A DNA stretch of 64,000 bases from Mesostigma viride (taxonomy: Eukaryota; Streptophyta; Mesostigmatophyceae; Mesostigmatales; Mesostigmataceae), in NCBI GenBank assembly GCA_009746045.1, contig RPFO01000041.1, positions 2,896,613-2,960,612 of the forward strand. The letters run 5' to 3'. The notes below the pieces were generated by a model that had not been told where the DNA came from, ran no database searches, and was given only the letters and a program-made list of their open reading frames with translations. The position numbers and the translations under genes were made by a program. Positions within the stretch are counted from its first letter, which is position 1. The number at the start of each line of letters is the position of its first letter. Shown piece after piece: positions 11,578-22,663 of this stretch.

Positions 11578-12249
11578 GAGGACATTTGGTTTTTGGACAA
11601 ATAGACCCATTGGGCTGACAGCAACTCCATCATAGTAGAAATTGACCCTGCTGTTCAGCTGCTGCTCCACGTTCCTCAACCATGCACTCCTGACAAGTGC
11701 AGGTGCAGACAAGGGTACCCAGTCTTCAGAGATGATCAATTTCTTGACCTCCTGGATTGCCCTCTCTATAGCACCCTGCTGCCCATGAGCCTCCCTAGGC
11801 GTAACCAGCAACTCAGGAAGGGTAGGATCACCCTTGAGATGCTGAAACTGCATGTCCACCTGGATCCTTGTGGTAGGAAACTTGGCTCTCACATTCTGCA
11901 GGGCAGCCAGCAAATACCTGTTCTTCATAGAAGGTAGATGCTCTAGCACCTTGTACTTTGTGTACCTGTCAACGCACACCAACAGTTGCATGCCCCTGAT
12001 GTGTTGGATATCACATTGCAGATCACCAATGCTCTGAGGTAGAGCTTTGGCATGTGATTTCCTGGGCTTGTTGGAGGACAACTGGCACTTACACCGTGAG
12101 GCAGCTTGCTGGCACGCCTTGAGAAGGGGTGCCTTGCCCATACGGAAGGCAAAGTTGTTTGACAGAGAAGTGGCATGCCCAAACATGTTGTGGATCTGGG
12201 CACCCAACTCCTGGTACACGGAGGAAGCAGTCCCTGGCACAGTCAGCAT
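11572..12249 (-). pseudogene. element A integrase (zinc-binding and catalytic core)
   Basis: The protein shows the His-His part of an HHCC finger (HNMFGH) and the Cys pair (CKC), then a catalytic core with Asp in DLQCDIQHI, Asp in QVDMQFQ and Glu in GAIERAIQEVK, so a D,D,E triad is present. It ends VQKPNV where the 8881-11577 insertion begins. A frameshift separates it from the upstream linker at 12276-12624. Confidence 0.8.
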
Positions 12250-12275
12250 TCAGTGTGCTGTCAGGTTGTCCAGCA

Positions 12276-12624
12276 TCATGCACCATGCTGACTTCCATCC
12301 TGATTTGACTCCTCAGAGCCTGAGTCACCCTGCTCATGTCCAAGACCTGGACCGCCAGCAGGGACCACATGCATACCACCAGAGGCCTTCACACCCCTCT
12401 GTGGTTGTGCATTGGTTTCTCTCAAAATGAGAGGTCCACCCTCGTGCCCAGCACGAGGATGCATGGGGTCAGACATTCTTACAGCTGCACCAGCTGTCAA
12501 GGACGTCTTCATAGGAACCTGAACCTCTCCAGGTGACCTGGGGCCATCCTGAAGCTGGAGATCACCCACTTGTTGCCCAGATATAAAATCTGCATTGGAG
12601 CACCTGGCCTCCCCCCTGGGTGAA
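12276..12624 (-). pseudogene. element A gag-pol linker
   Basis: A low-complexity open frame (Gly/Pro/Gln/Glu-rich) runs from the TTAA at 12625-12628 towards integrase. If G1 is removed and the inversion undone, it is in frame with the gag now at 21523-22663 (THLNSPRGEA across the junction), so gag and linker were one reading frame. It ends at a stop at 12276 before the integrase frame. Confidence 0.65.
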
Positions 12625-13928
12625 TTAACCCCTCAACCGTCTTTGACTCGTGACTAAAATGAGTCACGAGTTGCACAGTATGCCACAGGTGCCCCCATTC
12701 AGCCTAATTATTTTTTCTAGACCATACTAGGAACCAAGCATAACCATATTAGGGCCCACCTGGGGGTATAGTGGGTGGTCCCAGTCCTAGCCCCCCCTGC
12801 TCTATAAATAGCCCCCCCCTCAGGGGGGTACGGTGAGTGTGCGCGGTGACACCCTTGGATGATAGACCCCTTTCCTCAATGAGTTGACCCTGGGGTTGGT
12901 TTTGTAGATAGATTTTTTAGTTAGGATGGGATACAAACACTAAAAATTGTAACTCCCCCAGGGACCCATCAGCTGGTGCTAAAAATAACTGGTGACTATT
13001 TTGAGTTGCGAGTTTTTGGGGGGCTAAAATAGGCATCCTAGTGCAGTTTTGAACATGGAAACGATAGGCAAGCATGGAGTATGGGCAAACATGCATGCTA
13101 ACACTTATTCCAACCTGTGTGCCACCAATACCTGCCATAACCACTACAGGTCCCTGCCGGATATGATTGGAGACGACTACGCGCGGGCCGCGAGTACGGG
13201 GTTCACAACCTTATCATGCATGATGGAGCACGTATACCTTGGATTTCACCCTAGTATTTCAGGGGGGACTGCAACTGTACCCAAGCACTACATCCAATTA
13301 ACACTTACATGTCTTGTTTCACCCAGGGACCCACAAGATAATGCTAAAAATAGCTGGTGACTATTTTGAGTCACCAGTTTGGGGGGGCTAGAATAAACAT
13401 CCTAGTGCAGTTTTGAACATGGAAATGATAGGTAAGCATGAAACATGCATGATTATGTTTATTCCAGCCTGTGTGGCACAAATATATGCCACAATAAGCG
13501 TAAATGCTTGCAGACCCGCTGATACTGTGGTACTTATTTTTACATGCATGATGGACCTTGCACACAAAGTCAAAACATCCCAGCACTCCTAGATAAATTA
13601 GTGACCAAGGGACCATGCATGCAGTAACACTGAAAATTGCCAACTAGAAATAGGTGGCACTGTGACCATCACGGAGCAGATTTTCAAACTGCACAAGTTA
13701 TGCATAAACATGAAAGCTAATAAGACATGACCATGAAACAATAACCCATGCAGGCTAACAACATGAATCCAAATAACACATGCACAGGTGGGTCCATGAA
13801 ACAATAACACACACTTCAAACCATGCCGGCCCATGGTGATACACGGCGCGCATGAGCGCGGGCAGGAAAGGCCAAACGCCATGCCACGTAGGCAACAAAT
13901 GCTAGCATGCTTAGTCAGCCTCCGTAGG
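12625..13928 (-). mobile_element. piggyBac element G1, 3' part
   Basis: It begins with TTAACCCCTCAACCGTC, the partner of TTAACCCCTAAACCGTC at 22664. Its right portion (13800-13928) is similar to the 3' UTR of piggyBac G2 near 38970-39060. The two TIRs of G1 now lie in the same orientation because the other half was inverted. Two internal direct repeats of about 150 bp (around 12965-13130 and 13335-13490) share CTAAAAATA, GTGACTATTTTGAGT and CATCCTAGTGCAGTTTTG. It is interrupted at GTAGG (13924-13928) by element A'. Confidence 0.8.
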
Positions 13929-14573
13929 AGTTAGCATTTTGGGCAACCAATATGCTAAGTGGATGCAGTTTGGAAAGACCTTTCCAACGCCGTGCTGACC
14001 GCCTGAAACAGACAAGGGACGAGAAAGATATCAAGTCCCGAAGTCCTAGCCATCCGTGGCCGACTTGGGTGCAGTCCTCTGGTATAGTGGACAGGACACG
14101 TGGCAGGCCGTGCCTGCACAGGCTTAGCCTGGTTATCACGTGACTGTGGTCCACGTAGATCAGAGGAGCAGCAGCCTGTGACTGGTGGAATACTGGAGCT
14201 AGCACAGGTCTGCAAGGATACTAGGCCTTGCAGGCTTGTGACAGGTCCTGTACTTCCTAGGTTGCAGAGTCTAGGCAAATCCAGTTCGTCCTGGCTCTGC
14301 ACTGATGCCAGTGGACGTTGAGGATTTGCTTGCATGCCTGCACGTGCCTCGTCACACCGATGGGAACGAGGAACAACGCCAGGATATAGCTTGGTCATGG
14401 GGGATGACCAGCTATCTCGGAAAGCACGAACCGTGGGTGCCACCTTGGTCGTGGAAGTGCCCATTGTGGTCGTGGCCTGGTGAACAGATTTAAGGTTGCT
14501 GCCTTGCAACATTGGCTAAGACGCGCTGTGAAAGATCAAGAGCTCACACACGTTGGGAGCTCTTTCTATAACT
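13929..14573 (+). repeat. 5' LTR of A'
   Basis: The LTR starts AGTTAGCATTTTGGGC and ends near CTATAACT. It is nearly identical to 16296-16939 and to the inverted LTRs of B, with a 2-bp AT insertion near its end. The termini are AGTT..AACT, not TG..CA. Confidence 0.9.
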
Positions 14574-14584
14574 CGTATTATTGT
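14574..14584 (+). promoter_or_regulatory. putative primer-binding site of A'
   Basis: CGTATTATTGT follows the LTR directly. It lacks the TGG expected for pairing with a tRNA CCA end. It can pair with ACAATAGTACG at 15974-15984 in the 3' UTR with one G-U pair. Confidence 0.5.
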
Positions 14585-14598
14585 CTCCTTACTTCTTC

Positions 14599-14946
14599 AT
14601 GTCCAACGTGCCGAGGGAACAGGCCATTGAGCCTTCGCAAAGCCAGAACTCGCAGCCGCAGCTTCGGGTAGGAGACCCGGAGCGATCACGACCTTTTCAT
14701 CCCTACGCTCATCCGAGCACCGCATCAACCTTCGTCCAGGCGGCGTACCTGGCAAGGGGGCTGGCGAAGAAAGGTTGGGTAGCAGTTTGCGGAACTGCAG
14801 CAGGGCCGGCGGCGAGCGACCCCATTGTGATGCAGATTGAGGCTTCGACAGCTCCGGGCGAATTGTCGCGAGAGGCCGTCGAAAAGTTTGTGTCAATACG
14901 GGACGAGCTGTCCTCGACCATTTACGGTCTGGAGGGCCAGCAGTGA
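14599..14946 (+). pseudogene. A' ORF0 fragment
   Basis: The frame from the ATG at 14599 (MSNVPREQ) matches the first 110-115 residues of ORF0 in element B, including TFVQAAYLARGLAKKGW. At about 14935 it joins RNase H sequence in another frame and stops. The junction marks a deletion of roughly 5.5 kb compared with B. Confidence 0.85.
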
Positions 14947-15283
14947 TATTGCTGAGTGCAGGGCAATATGTGAAGGGCTGCATTCTGCTCTTTACTTGAG
15001 GGAGCTCTTCTACCAGCTATGTCAAGTGGCTTCCTGTAGGTTGCAGCTGCACACACTGGTGAGGACTGATAGCATGGGCATGGTGCAATTTGTGCACAGG
15101 CAGCTGGCCAGGAGCAGGGACCTTGACTACTTGTTGCTCAAGGAGATGTCCTACCTAGCTCACATTGAACATGTGCCTGGTGTGGACAACCCTGCAGATG
15201 CCCTCACCAAGCTGGAGGAGAAGGCGGAGAGGCAGTACCCCCTGCTCCGTGGGCTCATGGACCCCTTACACGGGCGGCCATAG
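14937..15283 (+). pseudogene. A' RNase H C-terminal fragment
   Basis: This is the last 115 or so residues of copia-type RNase H (SDIAECRAICEGLH, RTDSMGMVQF, VDNPADALTKL), ending in HGRP. It is nearly identical to the end of element B's pol. It has no start of its own and is a deletion remnant. Confidence 0.85.
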
Positions 15284-16295
15284 AGACCAGGCCTTGCTTC
15301 AGCTTGGGTGCCCCCAGTGGGCTGCTTGACCAAAGTACCAAGTGGTGACTGGTGCTTACTGGTTGACAGCCGGTCCTTCAGGGTTAGGTACACCCTCCTG
15401 GACAGGAGTTGGTGTGGAATGTCACTCCTACCAGCTGAGAATCATGCCTGGCCCTCCCCATGGGGTTCAGAAGAGTCGCCAGGACTTAAGTCGACGCCTT
15501 TGGCCTCAAACAGTTAGGCCATGCAAGGGCAACCCGAATGCTGGTTCTTACAGGTTGCTGTATATATGTTTTCTAGTGCTTGTTTCCAACCTGTTGCTAA
15601 TAAAGAACCTGGTTGTGTGACCATGTGGAACATGGTTGCCAGGGAGCCACATTCTGGGTTATATATTGCTTGAATAAAACATAATCATGTCATGTCATTC
15701 TCATGTTGTTCTCATGGTTGTAATGTTTCTCTTGTGTAAAGTTCCAGGTAACCTATAAACCTGGAGGTTGGGGTGGGGTTCAATTCCCCAGCAGAGCCAC
15801 AGCCTGGCATGAGTGATTCCTGGGCTTAACACCCAGTGAAGACATGGGCTCCCCAATGAGGCAGTATTTGTATAGGTGCTACCTGAGTCTCTTTGAGCAT
15901 AAAAGGGAAAGGCTGGCCAAGGCGGGCGCCATAAGAACGGGCGCCTGTGATAACTGTGAAAGATCAGGAACTCACAATAGTACGTTCTTGGCATCCTTTA
16001 ATCCCAGCCATTGGACTAGGTAATGTGCCTTGACTTTAATCTAACACCAAGTTCCCAAGGAAAGGTTGGGAGCTGACCAAGGGGTCAGGGGATAACCTGG
16101 GGTGACCTCTGATTCACTGGCCAGTACACCTAGCCTGGTCCAAGGGCGTATATGTTGTTACCCAAAAGGAGGCAGGACCATGGGCCCTATCAGGTCTGAT
16201 CAACCCCAAGGGACCAAGCGGTCTGTGGCTGAGTGGGCACAAGCAAGGTTAGGCTTGTTTCAAGCTGGTCCAGCTCCAAAAGAAGAAAGGGTTGG
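15284..16295 (+). promoter_or_regulatory. A' 3' UTR with hairpin, PBS-complement and polypurine tract
   Basis: The 1-kb non-coding tail contains AATAAA at 15599, a GGCGCC hairpin at 15924-15945, the PBS-complementary ACAATAGTACG at 15974-15984, and the purine tract AAGAAAGGGTTGG ending at 16295. The order and spacing are shared with element B, so this tail survived a deletion that removed all enzymes. Confidence 0.65.
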
Positions 16296-16939
16296 AGTTA
16301 GCATTTTGGGCAACCAATATGCTAAGTGGATGCAGTTTGGAAAGACCTTCCCAACGCCGTGCTGACCGCCTGAAACAGACAAGGGACGAGAAAGATATCA
16401 AGTCCCGAAGTCCTAGCCATCCGTGGCCGACTTGGGTGCAGTCCTCTGGTGTAGTGGACAGGACACGTGGCAGGCCGTGCCTGCACAGGCTTAGCCTGAT
16501 TATCACGTGACTGTGGTCCACGTAGATCAGAGGAGCAGCAGCCTGTGACTGGTGGAATACTGGAGCTGGCACAGGTCTGCAAGGATACTAGGCCTTGCAG
16601 GCTTGTGACAGGTCCTGTACTTCCTAGGTTGCAGAGTCTAGGCAAATCCAGTTCGTCCTGGCTCTGCACTGATGCCAGTGGACGTTGAGGATTTGCTTGC
16701 ATGCCTGCACGTGCCTCGTCACGCCGATGGGAACGAGGAACAACGCAAAGGATATAGCTTGGTCATGGGGGATGACCAGCTATCTCGGAAAGCACGAACC
16801 GTGGGTGCCACCTTGGTCGTGGAAGTGCCCATTGTGGTCGTGGCCTGGTGAACAGATTTAAGGTTGCTGCCTTGCAACATTGGCTAAGACGCGCTGTGAA
16901 AGATCAAGAGCTCACACACGTTGGGAGCTCTTTCTAACT
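16296..16939 (+). repeat. 3' LTR of A'; left inversion breakpoint
   Basis: Same LTR as 13929-14573, ending CTAACT, followed by GTAGT (16940-16944). It is in inverted orientation to 24229-24870, and recombination between the two explains the swapped target duplications. Confidence 0.9.
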
Positions 16940-19260
16940 GTAGTGCCCAGTAGGCCGCCCCCGATCCCGCATACACGGGCAAGCATGGCCAGTATGACCA
17001 TTAGGCCCACGGCCAGCCACTCCGCCGCGTGTCCCGAGGCCCGTGAGATGCTGCGCTCGCTGCTCGCCATTTTCTGCCCTTGACAGGCAGCGTCGACGTC
17101 CTTAAAGCTCGTCGCCGAAGATTTCAGCTCTGGGATGGCGTCCATCGCCGCGTCCGCACCGCGCGCGGGCAAAAAGTAGGCGTTGTTCCTCGTCACGATG
17201 CTGCAGGGCCTGCTGTCCAGCACAGCAACCCGCTTGGCGAGGTCGACGTTGTGGCCATCCTTGACGAGCTGGCCGACAGATAAAAGTCGGGTGCTCAGCT
17301 TTGGAACGAGCAGCGCGTTTTGGAGGTGCACGTCTGCCTCCTGGCCCGGCAGCTTCAGCTTGACAGTCCCGATGGCTGTCGCCTTCAGTTTGCCGCCTGA
17401 GCCGGCGATTTCCCTGTAGTGAGGGTGCAGGCACACGAAATCCGACGGGCATGGCGTCATGTGACAGCTCGCTGCAGAATCCAGCACCCAGCTGGTCGGC
17501 GCCTTCTTTTCATATTGCGTGAGTGCAGCAGTGTCCGACGGCGATGGCGACTCGGCGATGGTGGTGAAGACGAAGCCGGACGGCAGCTCTGCGGCCTCCT
17601 GGGTGATGTGCGCCTCGCTGGCACCTGGTGAGTGCTCCTTTCTCGCCTCTGATGTCGCGTGGTTCCGTCGCGTCGCCTGGTTCTTGCGTTCTTGCTTCAG
17701 CTCCGGATGCTTCTCCCAGCACTGGGCCTCCACGTGCCCGAGCTTCTTGCAGTGATAGCACCGCTTTCCTCCACTTTTCTTGGTAGTAGTGTGAAAAGCC
17801 TGGCCGTCCGATGAGCTCTCCTTCTTTGCTTCAGCAGAACGCCCTCCCATCAGCATGTCCTCCGCTTCCAGCAGCGCAGCCTTGACCTCCTCCAAGTTGT
17901 CCTCCTCCTTGAAATGCACCGATATCAGCGCAGGGCGATATTTGTCTGGCAGGCCGCTCTTGAGAATGGCTGCGAAGTCTTGGTCACTCATGACTCCCCC
18001 CACAGCACGGTACTCCGCCAGCAGCAGCAGTCCCCTTAGGATATACTGCCCCATGGTCTCCCCTGGCTTCATTTGCAGCCTGTGCAGCTGGACCCTGAGG
18101 TCCATCCGGTGGCTCTTGGTGAGCTTTTGCTGCTCGTAGACCTCCCTCAGCGTCTTGTAGAGCTTGCTGCCAGATTGGTCTGGCACGAGCGATAGGATGC
18201 GCCTCGCTTCTCCAACAAGTGCAGCTGAGATAACAAGGCCGACAGCCATGTCAGCCTTGGGGTCCTCTTTCATTACAATTCGTTCAAGTGGCCCGCCGGA
18301 GCGGCTGTACAATTTTTCCCAGTGAGCGCGCTGCCAAGTGTACTTGTGGGCAAATTTTTAGGTGCCCCGTCACTTCGAGGTACTAAAAATTAGGCTACGG
18401 TACGAATTCAGAGAATTTCAGCGAATTTTCAGTCGAACCAAAGGAAGTGACGCCAACTACCAAAAAGTTTCCGTTACGAATTTTCAGCCCAACACTCGCG
18501 CAAAATGAAGTGACGGCAACTACCAAAACGTTTCCGTTACGAATTTTCACTCCCACACGTTTGCACAAGAGGAAGTGACGGCAACTACCAAAAAGTTTCC
18601 GTTACGAATTTTCAGTCCCACACTTCGCGCAAATTTTAGTAGGGCTGCACGCAAGCTACCTTTCAAAATTTTGCGCTAGTATGGAACGCATTTCATTCGT
18701 CTGGAGGAACGCTGCCCGCCAACTACCCCCGTTCAGAATGTTCCGCCAAAATTTACTTGAGATTTGGAAATCTGAACGTGCGCGCAAATTTTAGTAGGGC
18801 TGCACGCAAGCTACCTTTCAAAATTCTGCGCAAGTATGGAACGCAATTCATTCGTCCGGAGGAATGCTGCTCGTCAACTGCCCCCGTTCAGAAAAATGCG
18901 CCGAACTTTACTTGAGATTTGGAAATCTGAACGTGCGGTTGGAGTTTCGCGGGGAAACCCAAGTTCCCTAGTAATTCACCAATGACGCGCTTCGAACACT
19001 TGTCCGCTAAAACCTAAGCAGCCGCTCCGGCTGGCCACTTAAACGAAACTTGATGTGGTGCCAAGCAGAACATCCTTAACCCCGTAGAAGCGACAGAAGC
19101 CCTCAAGGGATGTCTTGGTCTCCTCCCAGCCACGTAGACTTGTGCCATCGAACTTCAGCACCATCTTGGAGCACACATTCAGCATAAGAGTGTAGTCCAC
19201 CTCGCTTGCCATGGAGCTTGTAACTGGGCTGGGTTTCTTGGTGGTCTTCTTGGAGCTCAT
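16940..19260 (-). pseudogene. element E gag-protease (Ty1/copia), first part
   Basis: From the ATG at 19260 (MSSKKTTKK) the frame encodes a UBN2-type copia Gag, interrupted by the 785-bp element at 18271-19055 and resuming at MKEDPKADM. A zinc knuckle follows (CYHCKKLGHVEAQC), then a canonical copia protease motif (WVLDSAASCHMT) and the LLSVGQL region. After that come a low-complexity stretch and a hydrophobic segment (AVGLMVILAMLARV) that could span a membrane. The frame then runs into the LTR of A' at the inversion breakpoint. In the ancestral arrangement it continues at 32712. No integrase or RT is present. Confidence 0.85.
18271..19055 (-). mobile_element. 785-bp TIR element, copy 1 (in E gag)
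   Basis: The ends are CATTACAATTCGTTCAAGTG and, read inward from the other side, CATCAAGTTTCGTTTAAGTG, followed by shared GGCC..GCCGGAGCGGCTG. The interior holds three tandem copies of a roughly 60-bp block (GAAGTGACG..CAACTACCAAAA) and two copies of a block of about 150 bp (GCAAATTTTAGTAGGGCTGC). There is no coding capacity and no clear target duplication. Copy 2 at 46850-47634 has exactly the same length. Confidence 0.85.
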
Positions 19261-19267
19261 GAACAAT

Positions 19268-19279
19268 CCTCCGATACCA
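19268..19279 (-). promoter_or_regulatory. tRNA primer-binding site of E
   Basis: On the minus strand TGGTATCGGAGG follows the LTR directly. It fits pairing with an initiator-Met-type tRNA 3' end and contrasts with the TGG-less sites of A, B and C. Confidence 0.75.
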
Positions 19280-20129
19280 TGTTGGAAAAGTAGAGGAAAC
19301 TAATGGGTGTTACACAATGCCTTGTGCTTGGCCTTGTTACCCTTGCACCTTGCAGGTGATGAAAGACTGAGCTTGAAGACAATGGAAGAGAGACCAGAAA
19401 AAGAGTTTTATTTCATAGGTTGAGAGGTTAGGAATATAGGTTGAATGGAGGTTCAATAGAGGTTCAATGGAGGTTCAATGGAGGTTGATCAATGGAGGTA
19501 CCTGCCCTTAGGGGGCAGTTTCCTTTTATACCGTTTAGGCTAGGAAGGATGACATCAGCAATGACATCATCACAGAAGCTTGTAGAAACATCCTAGCATA
19601 TTCCTAGCATATTCCCAGCATATTCTCAGTATATTCGAGGAATATTCCTGGCATATTCTTAGAACATTCCTAGAACATTCTAGACATGATCCAATGAGCT
19701 GTCATAATAGCTAGATGCCAAGTGTCTACGTAATAATGTGCCACATAACATGATTAATAAAGTGACACATCTCTTCTCCTTGGAGTGACAAGTGTCATAC
19801 AATGAGTCTACCCACTTGTCATCATGTAAGTCATAACATGTGTCATCATGAGCTGCCAACACTTGTCAGCTCATGGACCAAACACTTGTCCAATAGGCCA
19901 TAGCACCACTTGTCAATCAAATACGTGATGCTACTAGTAGGCTGACTCAGGTTACAAGTCATCCATGTCCTAGTATAGGACTATGGCACATGAATATTGA
20001 TCAGCTCATTGAGCCCGATTCATCTAGCTCATCATAGCTATCGAATTCCCAGTCCATATGGAATAAATCCAACAAGAAAAAAATCAGGCTGGGATATATT
20101 GTGGTCAGGTGGATATAATATCCCTAACA
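19280..20129 (-). repeat. 5' LTR of element E
   Basis: An 850-bp LTR, TGTTAGGG..TCCAACA on the minus strand, with conventional TG..CA ends. It contains tandem copies of GAGGTTCAATG (about 19440-19500) and of TTCCTAGCATA (about 19590-19660). Its partner is 34420-35267. The outer flank 20130-20134 (ATGTA) is the complement of TACAT beyond the partner, so it is the target duplication displaced by the inversion. Confidence 0.9.
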
Positions 20130-20134
20130 ATGTA

Positions 20135-20584
20135 CAAGTGTCACTTTGATAGTCCGCAGGACGTTGACAGGACTTGTACAGGACTTGATGGTCAATTGAT
20201 AGGTAGGTGTGCTGTAGCGCGCCAGGACCTATGAGACAATTGATGCTGAGTAGTGTACGGATAGGTCCACAGGACTATAGCCGTATGGACAATTGATAGA
20301 TCTGCGCGCCAAAGGCGTGCCAGAGTCTGTGTGATCAATTGATTGACAGTTCAGCTGTGACAGTGCAGCTGAATACTTGGACGCGTCCCTAGCAAGTTAT
20401 ATGTGTGACTTGGTAGCACCAGGACGCTAGCTCTTGCGTGCACGTTCTCTTGGCACTGCGACCTTGTCGTCTGTGCTGCGTGCAGTCTTGGAAGTGACGT
20501 GACTTACGTCTGTGTTTCCATTATTCTAATAAAGGCAACATTTCCTGCAAGAGCCATGGCGATCTTCGGCATTCACTCACAACT
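20135..20584 (+). repeat. element A 5' LTR, 3' portion
   Basis: The sequence upstream of ORF0 carries AATAAA at 20528 and ends CACAACT directly before CGTATTA, just as the B LTR ends CTAACT before CGTATTA. E inserted into this LTR, and the rest should lie at 35273 to about 35431, where TTAACT could be its other end. The 3' LTR is not in the window, so the limits are inferred. Confidence 0.55.
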
Positions 20585-20595
20585 CGTATTACACA
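20585..20595 (+). promoter_or_regulatory. putative primer-binding site of A
   Basis: CGTATTACACA directly after the inferred LTR end shares CGTATTA with element B. The 3' UTR of A is missing, so complementarity cannot be tested here. Confidence 0.35.
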
Positions 20596-20608
20596 CCAAC
20601 TCTCTCAA

Positions 20609-21355
20609 ATGCCGAATTCTTTCGACTTCCGGATCCCAACCGATGAGGAGGTAACTGCTCCGCCGGCCGACCCTTTACCGGTTCCGCCTTTGCGCGATCC
20701 GCAGCAGCTTGCTGCGGAGTGGCAAAGTCTTATTGATGAGGCCACAACATCGCTTGACGAATTACATCGTCGACAGCGAGCAGTTTTGCCGTTGTTGGGG
20801 GACTTTCCGGAAAATCCGCGACTGCCGCAGCTGGTGCCGGAAATTCGCGGAAATCTGGATTACATTCGGTCGATTTTATCGGCCTTCACAGTCCAGGTCC
20901 GCGGGGGGCTTCGTTCCGTGAACGAGGTCAGGACAGCTATCGAGGAGGTCGACAACGCTATTTCGTCCCTCGTCGGCTACCAGCGTAATCTGCAAAACTG
21001 GGCTGCGACGCGCACGGGAGGCGCGCCTGCAGTTTCTACCAACTTATTCCAGGACATTGCGTTGCTGTCGCTTCTAACGCGAGGCGTTGGCACGCGAGAA
21101 CGCCAGGTCCTTATTAACCTGGTTGCTTTCCTTTCTGCATTGCGTGAGTGGATCCCAGCTGGCTGGGAGTATTTGTCCATTTTCACGCATCCTCTGCGGA
21201 TTATTGCCCGTCGGCGCCTCGCCGTCTTTCTTCTGACGCAAAACCAGGCTAACACGCCTGTGTTAATCCACACCGGCGCGGGTCCGGCTCTCACGCCCGA
21301 CCTGGAAGACGGGGAATACGCATACGAGTATTGCGACTTCCGTGGCCTCAGTTAA
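20609..21355 (+). CDS. element A ORF0, unknown function
   Basis: A 248-residue intact frame (MPNSFDFRIPT..) begins 24 bases after the inferred LTR end and lies before gag. It is mostly helical in character (LDELHRRQRAVLPLL, LRSVNEVRTAIEEVDNAISSL), with no motif I recognise and no evident similarity to the ORF0 of B or C apart from position. The gap to the gag ATG is 167 bases, so gag would need reinitiation or internal initiation on a bicistronic RNA. It now lies on the plus strand because of the inversion. Confidence 0.65.
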   Translation: MPNSFDFRIPTDEEVTAPPADPLPVPPLRDPQQLAAEWQSLIDEATTSLDELHRRQRAVLPLLGDFPENPRLPQLVPEIRGNLDYIRSILSAFTVQVRGGLRSVNEVRTAIEEVDNAISSLVGYQRNLQNWAATRTGGAPAVSTNLFQDIALLSLLTRGVGTRERQVLINLVAFLSALREWIPAGWEYLSIFTHPLRIIARRRLAVFLLTQNQANTPVLIHTGAGPALTPDLEDGEYAYEYCDFRGLS

Positions 21356-21522
21356 ACGGGGCTACAAACGTCGGCAATTTTTTTTTTCTGTACTCGTCGG
21401 CACTTCGCGGCGCAATCGACACCGGTGCAGGTGGCACTTCTTGGCAGACTTGTACATATTTGCTGTCAGGTTTTTGTTTTGCTGCTTTGCTCCTGTGTTC
21501 TTGAACAGCAGTGTAGTATACC

Positions 21523-22663
21523 ATGGCTGATGGGCGACGTAGTAAAGGCCCAGCCAGTGGCAATAAAGACGGGGGTGCTGGTAGTGGGACAGCTCACGTA
21601 GATGACGTGGGTGTCACCGGAGAGATAACCAATAATGTACCTCTGAATAATAATAATACACATGCTGTGTCTGGATTTGATCTTACTACCCAGGGTCTGT
21701 AAATTGTCAATCAGCTGCAACCTGTGACCTCAGACTCCAAGCCTAAACAGGCTGAAGAGTTTGTAGAAGGATTGGAAGGGTTCCCTAGCTTGTACGGTGG
21801 TACAAATTACTATCAGATCTGGATAGGAAGTAGCACTTTTGGCAAGTGTACTGACCAGATTAAGGACCTGACCAGGGAGTGCAAGAAGGCCAATAAGGCC
21901 TGGGCACTGTATGTAGCTGAGCTGAAGGAGCTGCTTGAAGACCAGCGCAAGAAGGTCGGCATCCATTGGCAAGACAAGTATCAAGGGTGGGAGGTCAAGG
22001 GAGATCTCATCCAGAACTTCCTTAACTATTGCAAAATGGTTGAGGAGGGCAGGGCCCACGGTTTCAACGTGGCAGACAACATAGCCCTGACCAACTGGTT
22101 GAAGGTCTCTGGGCTGGACAAGGCAACACGTGGCTCCTTCAAGGTCATTTGTGCCCCACACTCTACCCTGAAGGCCTATAAGGTCATCATCAAACAGGCA
22201 CTCGAGGCAGAGGAGCTGTTTGAGGGTGGAGTGCCAGCTGTGAAGGCAACCCATGCAGGTGGGCGTGCCCAGGGGAGCTCCAGGGCGCCTGAGGCTGAGC
22301 GAAGCCAAGGAGGGCGTGGGGGCAACCATAACAAGCGGAAGGCCAACCATTCACCCGACCCTGACGGGCATTCACATGCCAAGTCGGTGTTCAGGAGGGT
22401 GGGTGGCAAGCCCAAGCAGGGTAACGCGTCTGACAACGGGGGTGGTGGCCAGGGCAAGTCCAAGATCCAGTGCTACCTGTGCAAGGGGTGGGGACACATC
22501 AAGAAAGAGTGTCCTTCCTTCAAGAAGACCCAAGGCCAGGGCAGCAACAAGAACAACAACAACAACAAAAACAAGAACAAGTCCCAGGCAGGCCAGCCTT
22601 CAAAGGGCAGTCAACAAGAGGAGAACAAGGAGCAATGCCTGTCTAAGGCCAACCCTACACACC
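21523..22663 (+). pseudogene. element A gag
   Basis: The frame opens at ATG 21523 (MADGRRSKGP), has one in-frame TAA at 21700-21702, then continues uninterrupted as a Gag: a helical region (about 75-240 of the full frame), a Gly/Arg/Asn-rich segment and a zinc knuckle CYLCKGWGHIKKEC. A Lys/Asn/Gln-rich tail runs into the TTAA at 22664, where piggyBac G1 inserted. The TAA may be a nonsense mutation. Gag packages element RNA in virus-like particles. Confidence 0.8.

Larger units (their letters stand above)
13929..16939 (+). mobile_element. element A': 3-kb internally deleted copia-like retrotransposon (B family)
   Basis: It has two LTRs (13929-14573 and 16296-16939), the primer-site sequence, the first 115 or so codons of ORF0, then a direct jump to the end of RNase H, a 3' UTR and a polypurine tract (AAGAAAGGGTTGG) before the 3' LTR. 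Gag, integrase, protease and RT are deleted. Flanks are GTAGG on the left and GTAGT on the right. The mismatch is explained by exchange with element B (see 16940-24228). Confidence 0.9.

Noticed and set aside
16912-16940. C-terminal residues of E gag reading into LTR sequence (VRKSS..)
   Set aside because: This is read-through into the A' LTR at the inversion breakpoint, not part of the E protein.
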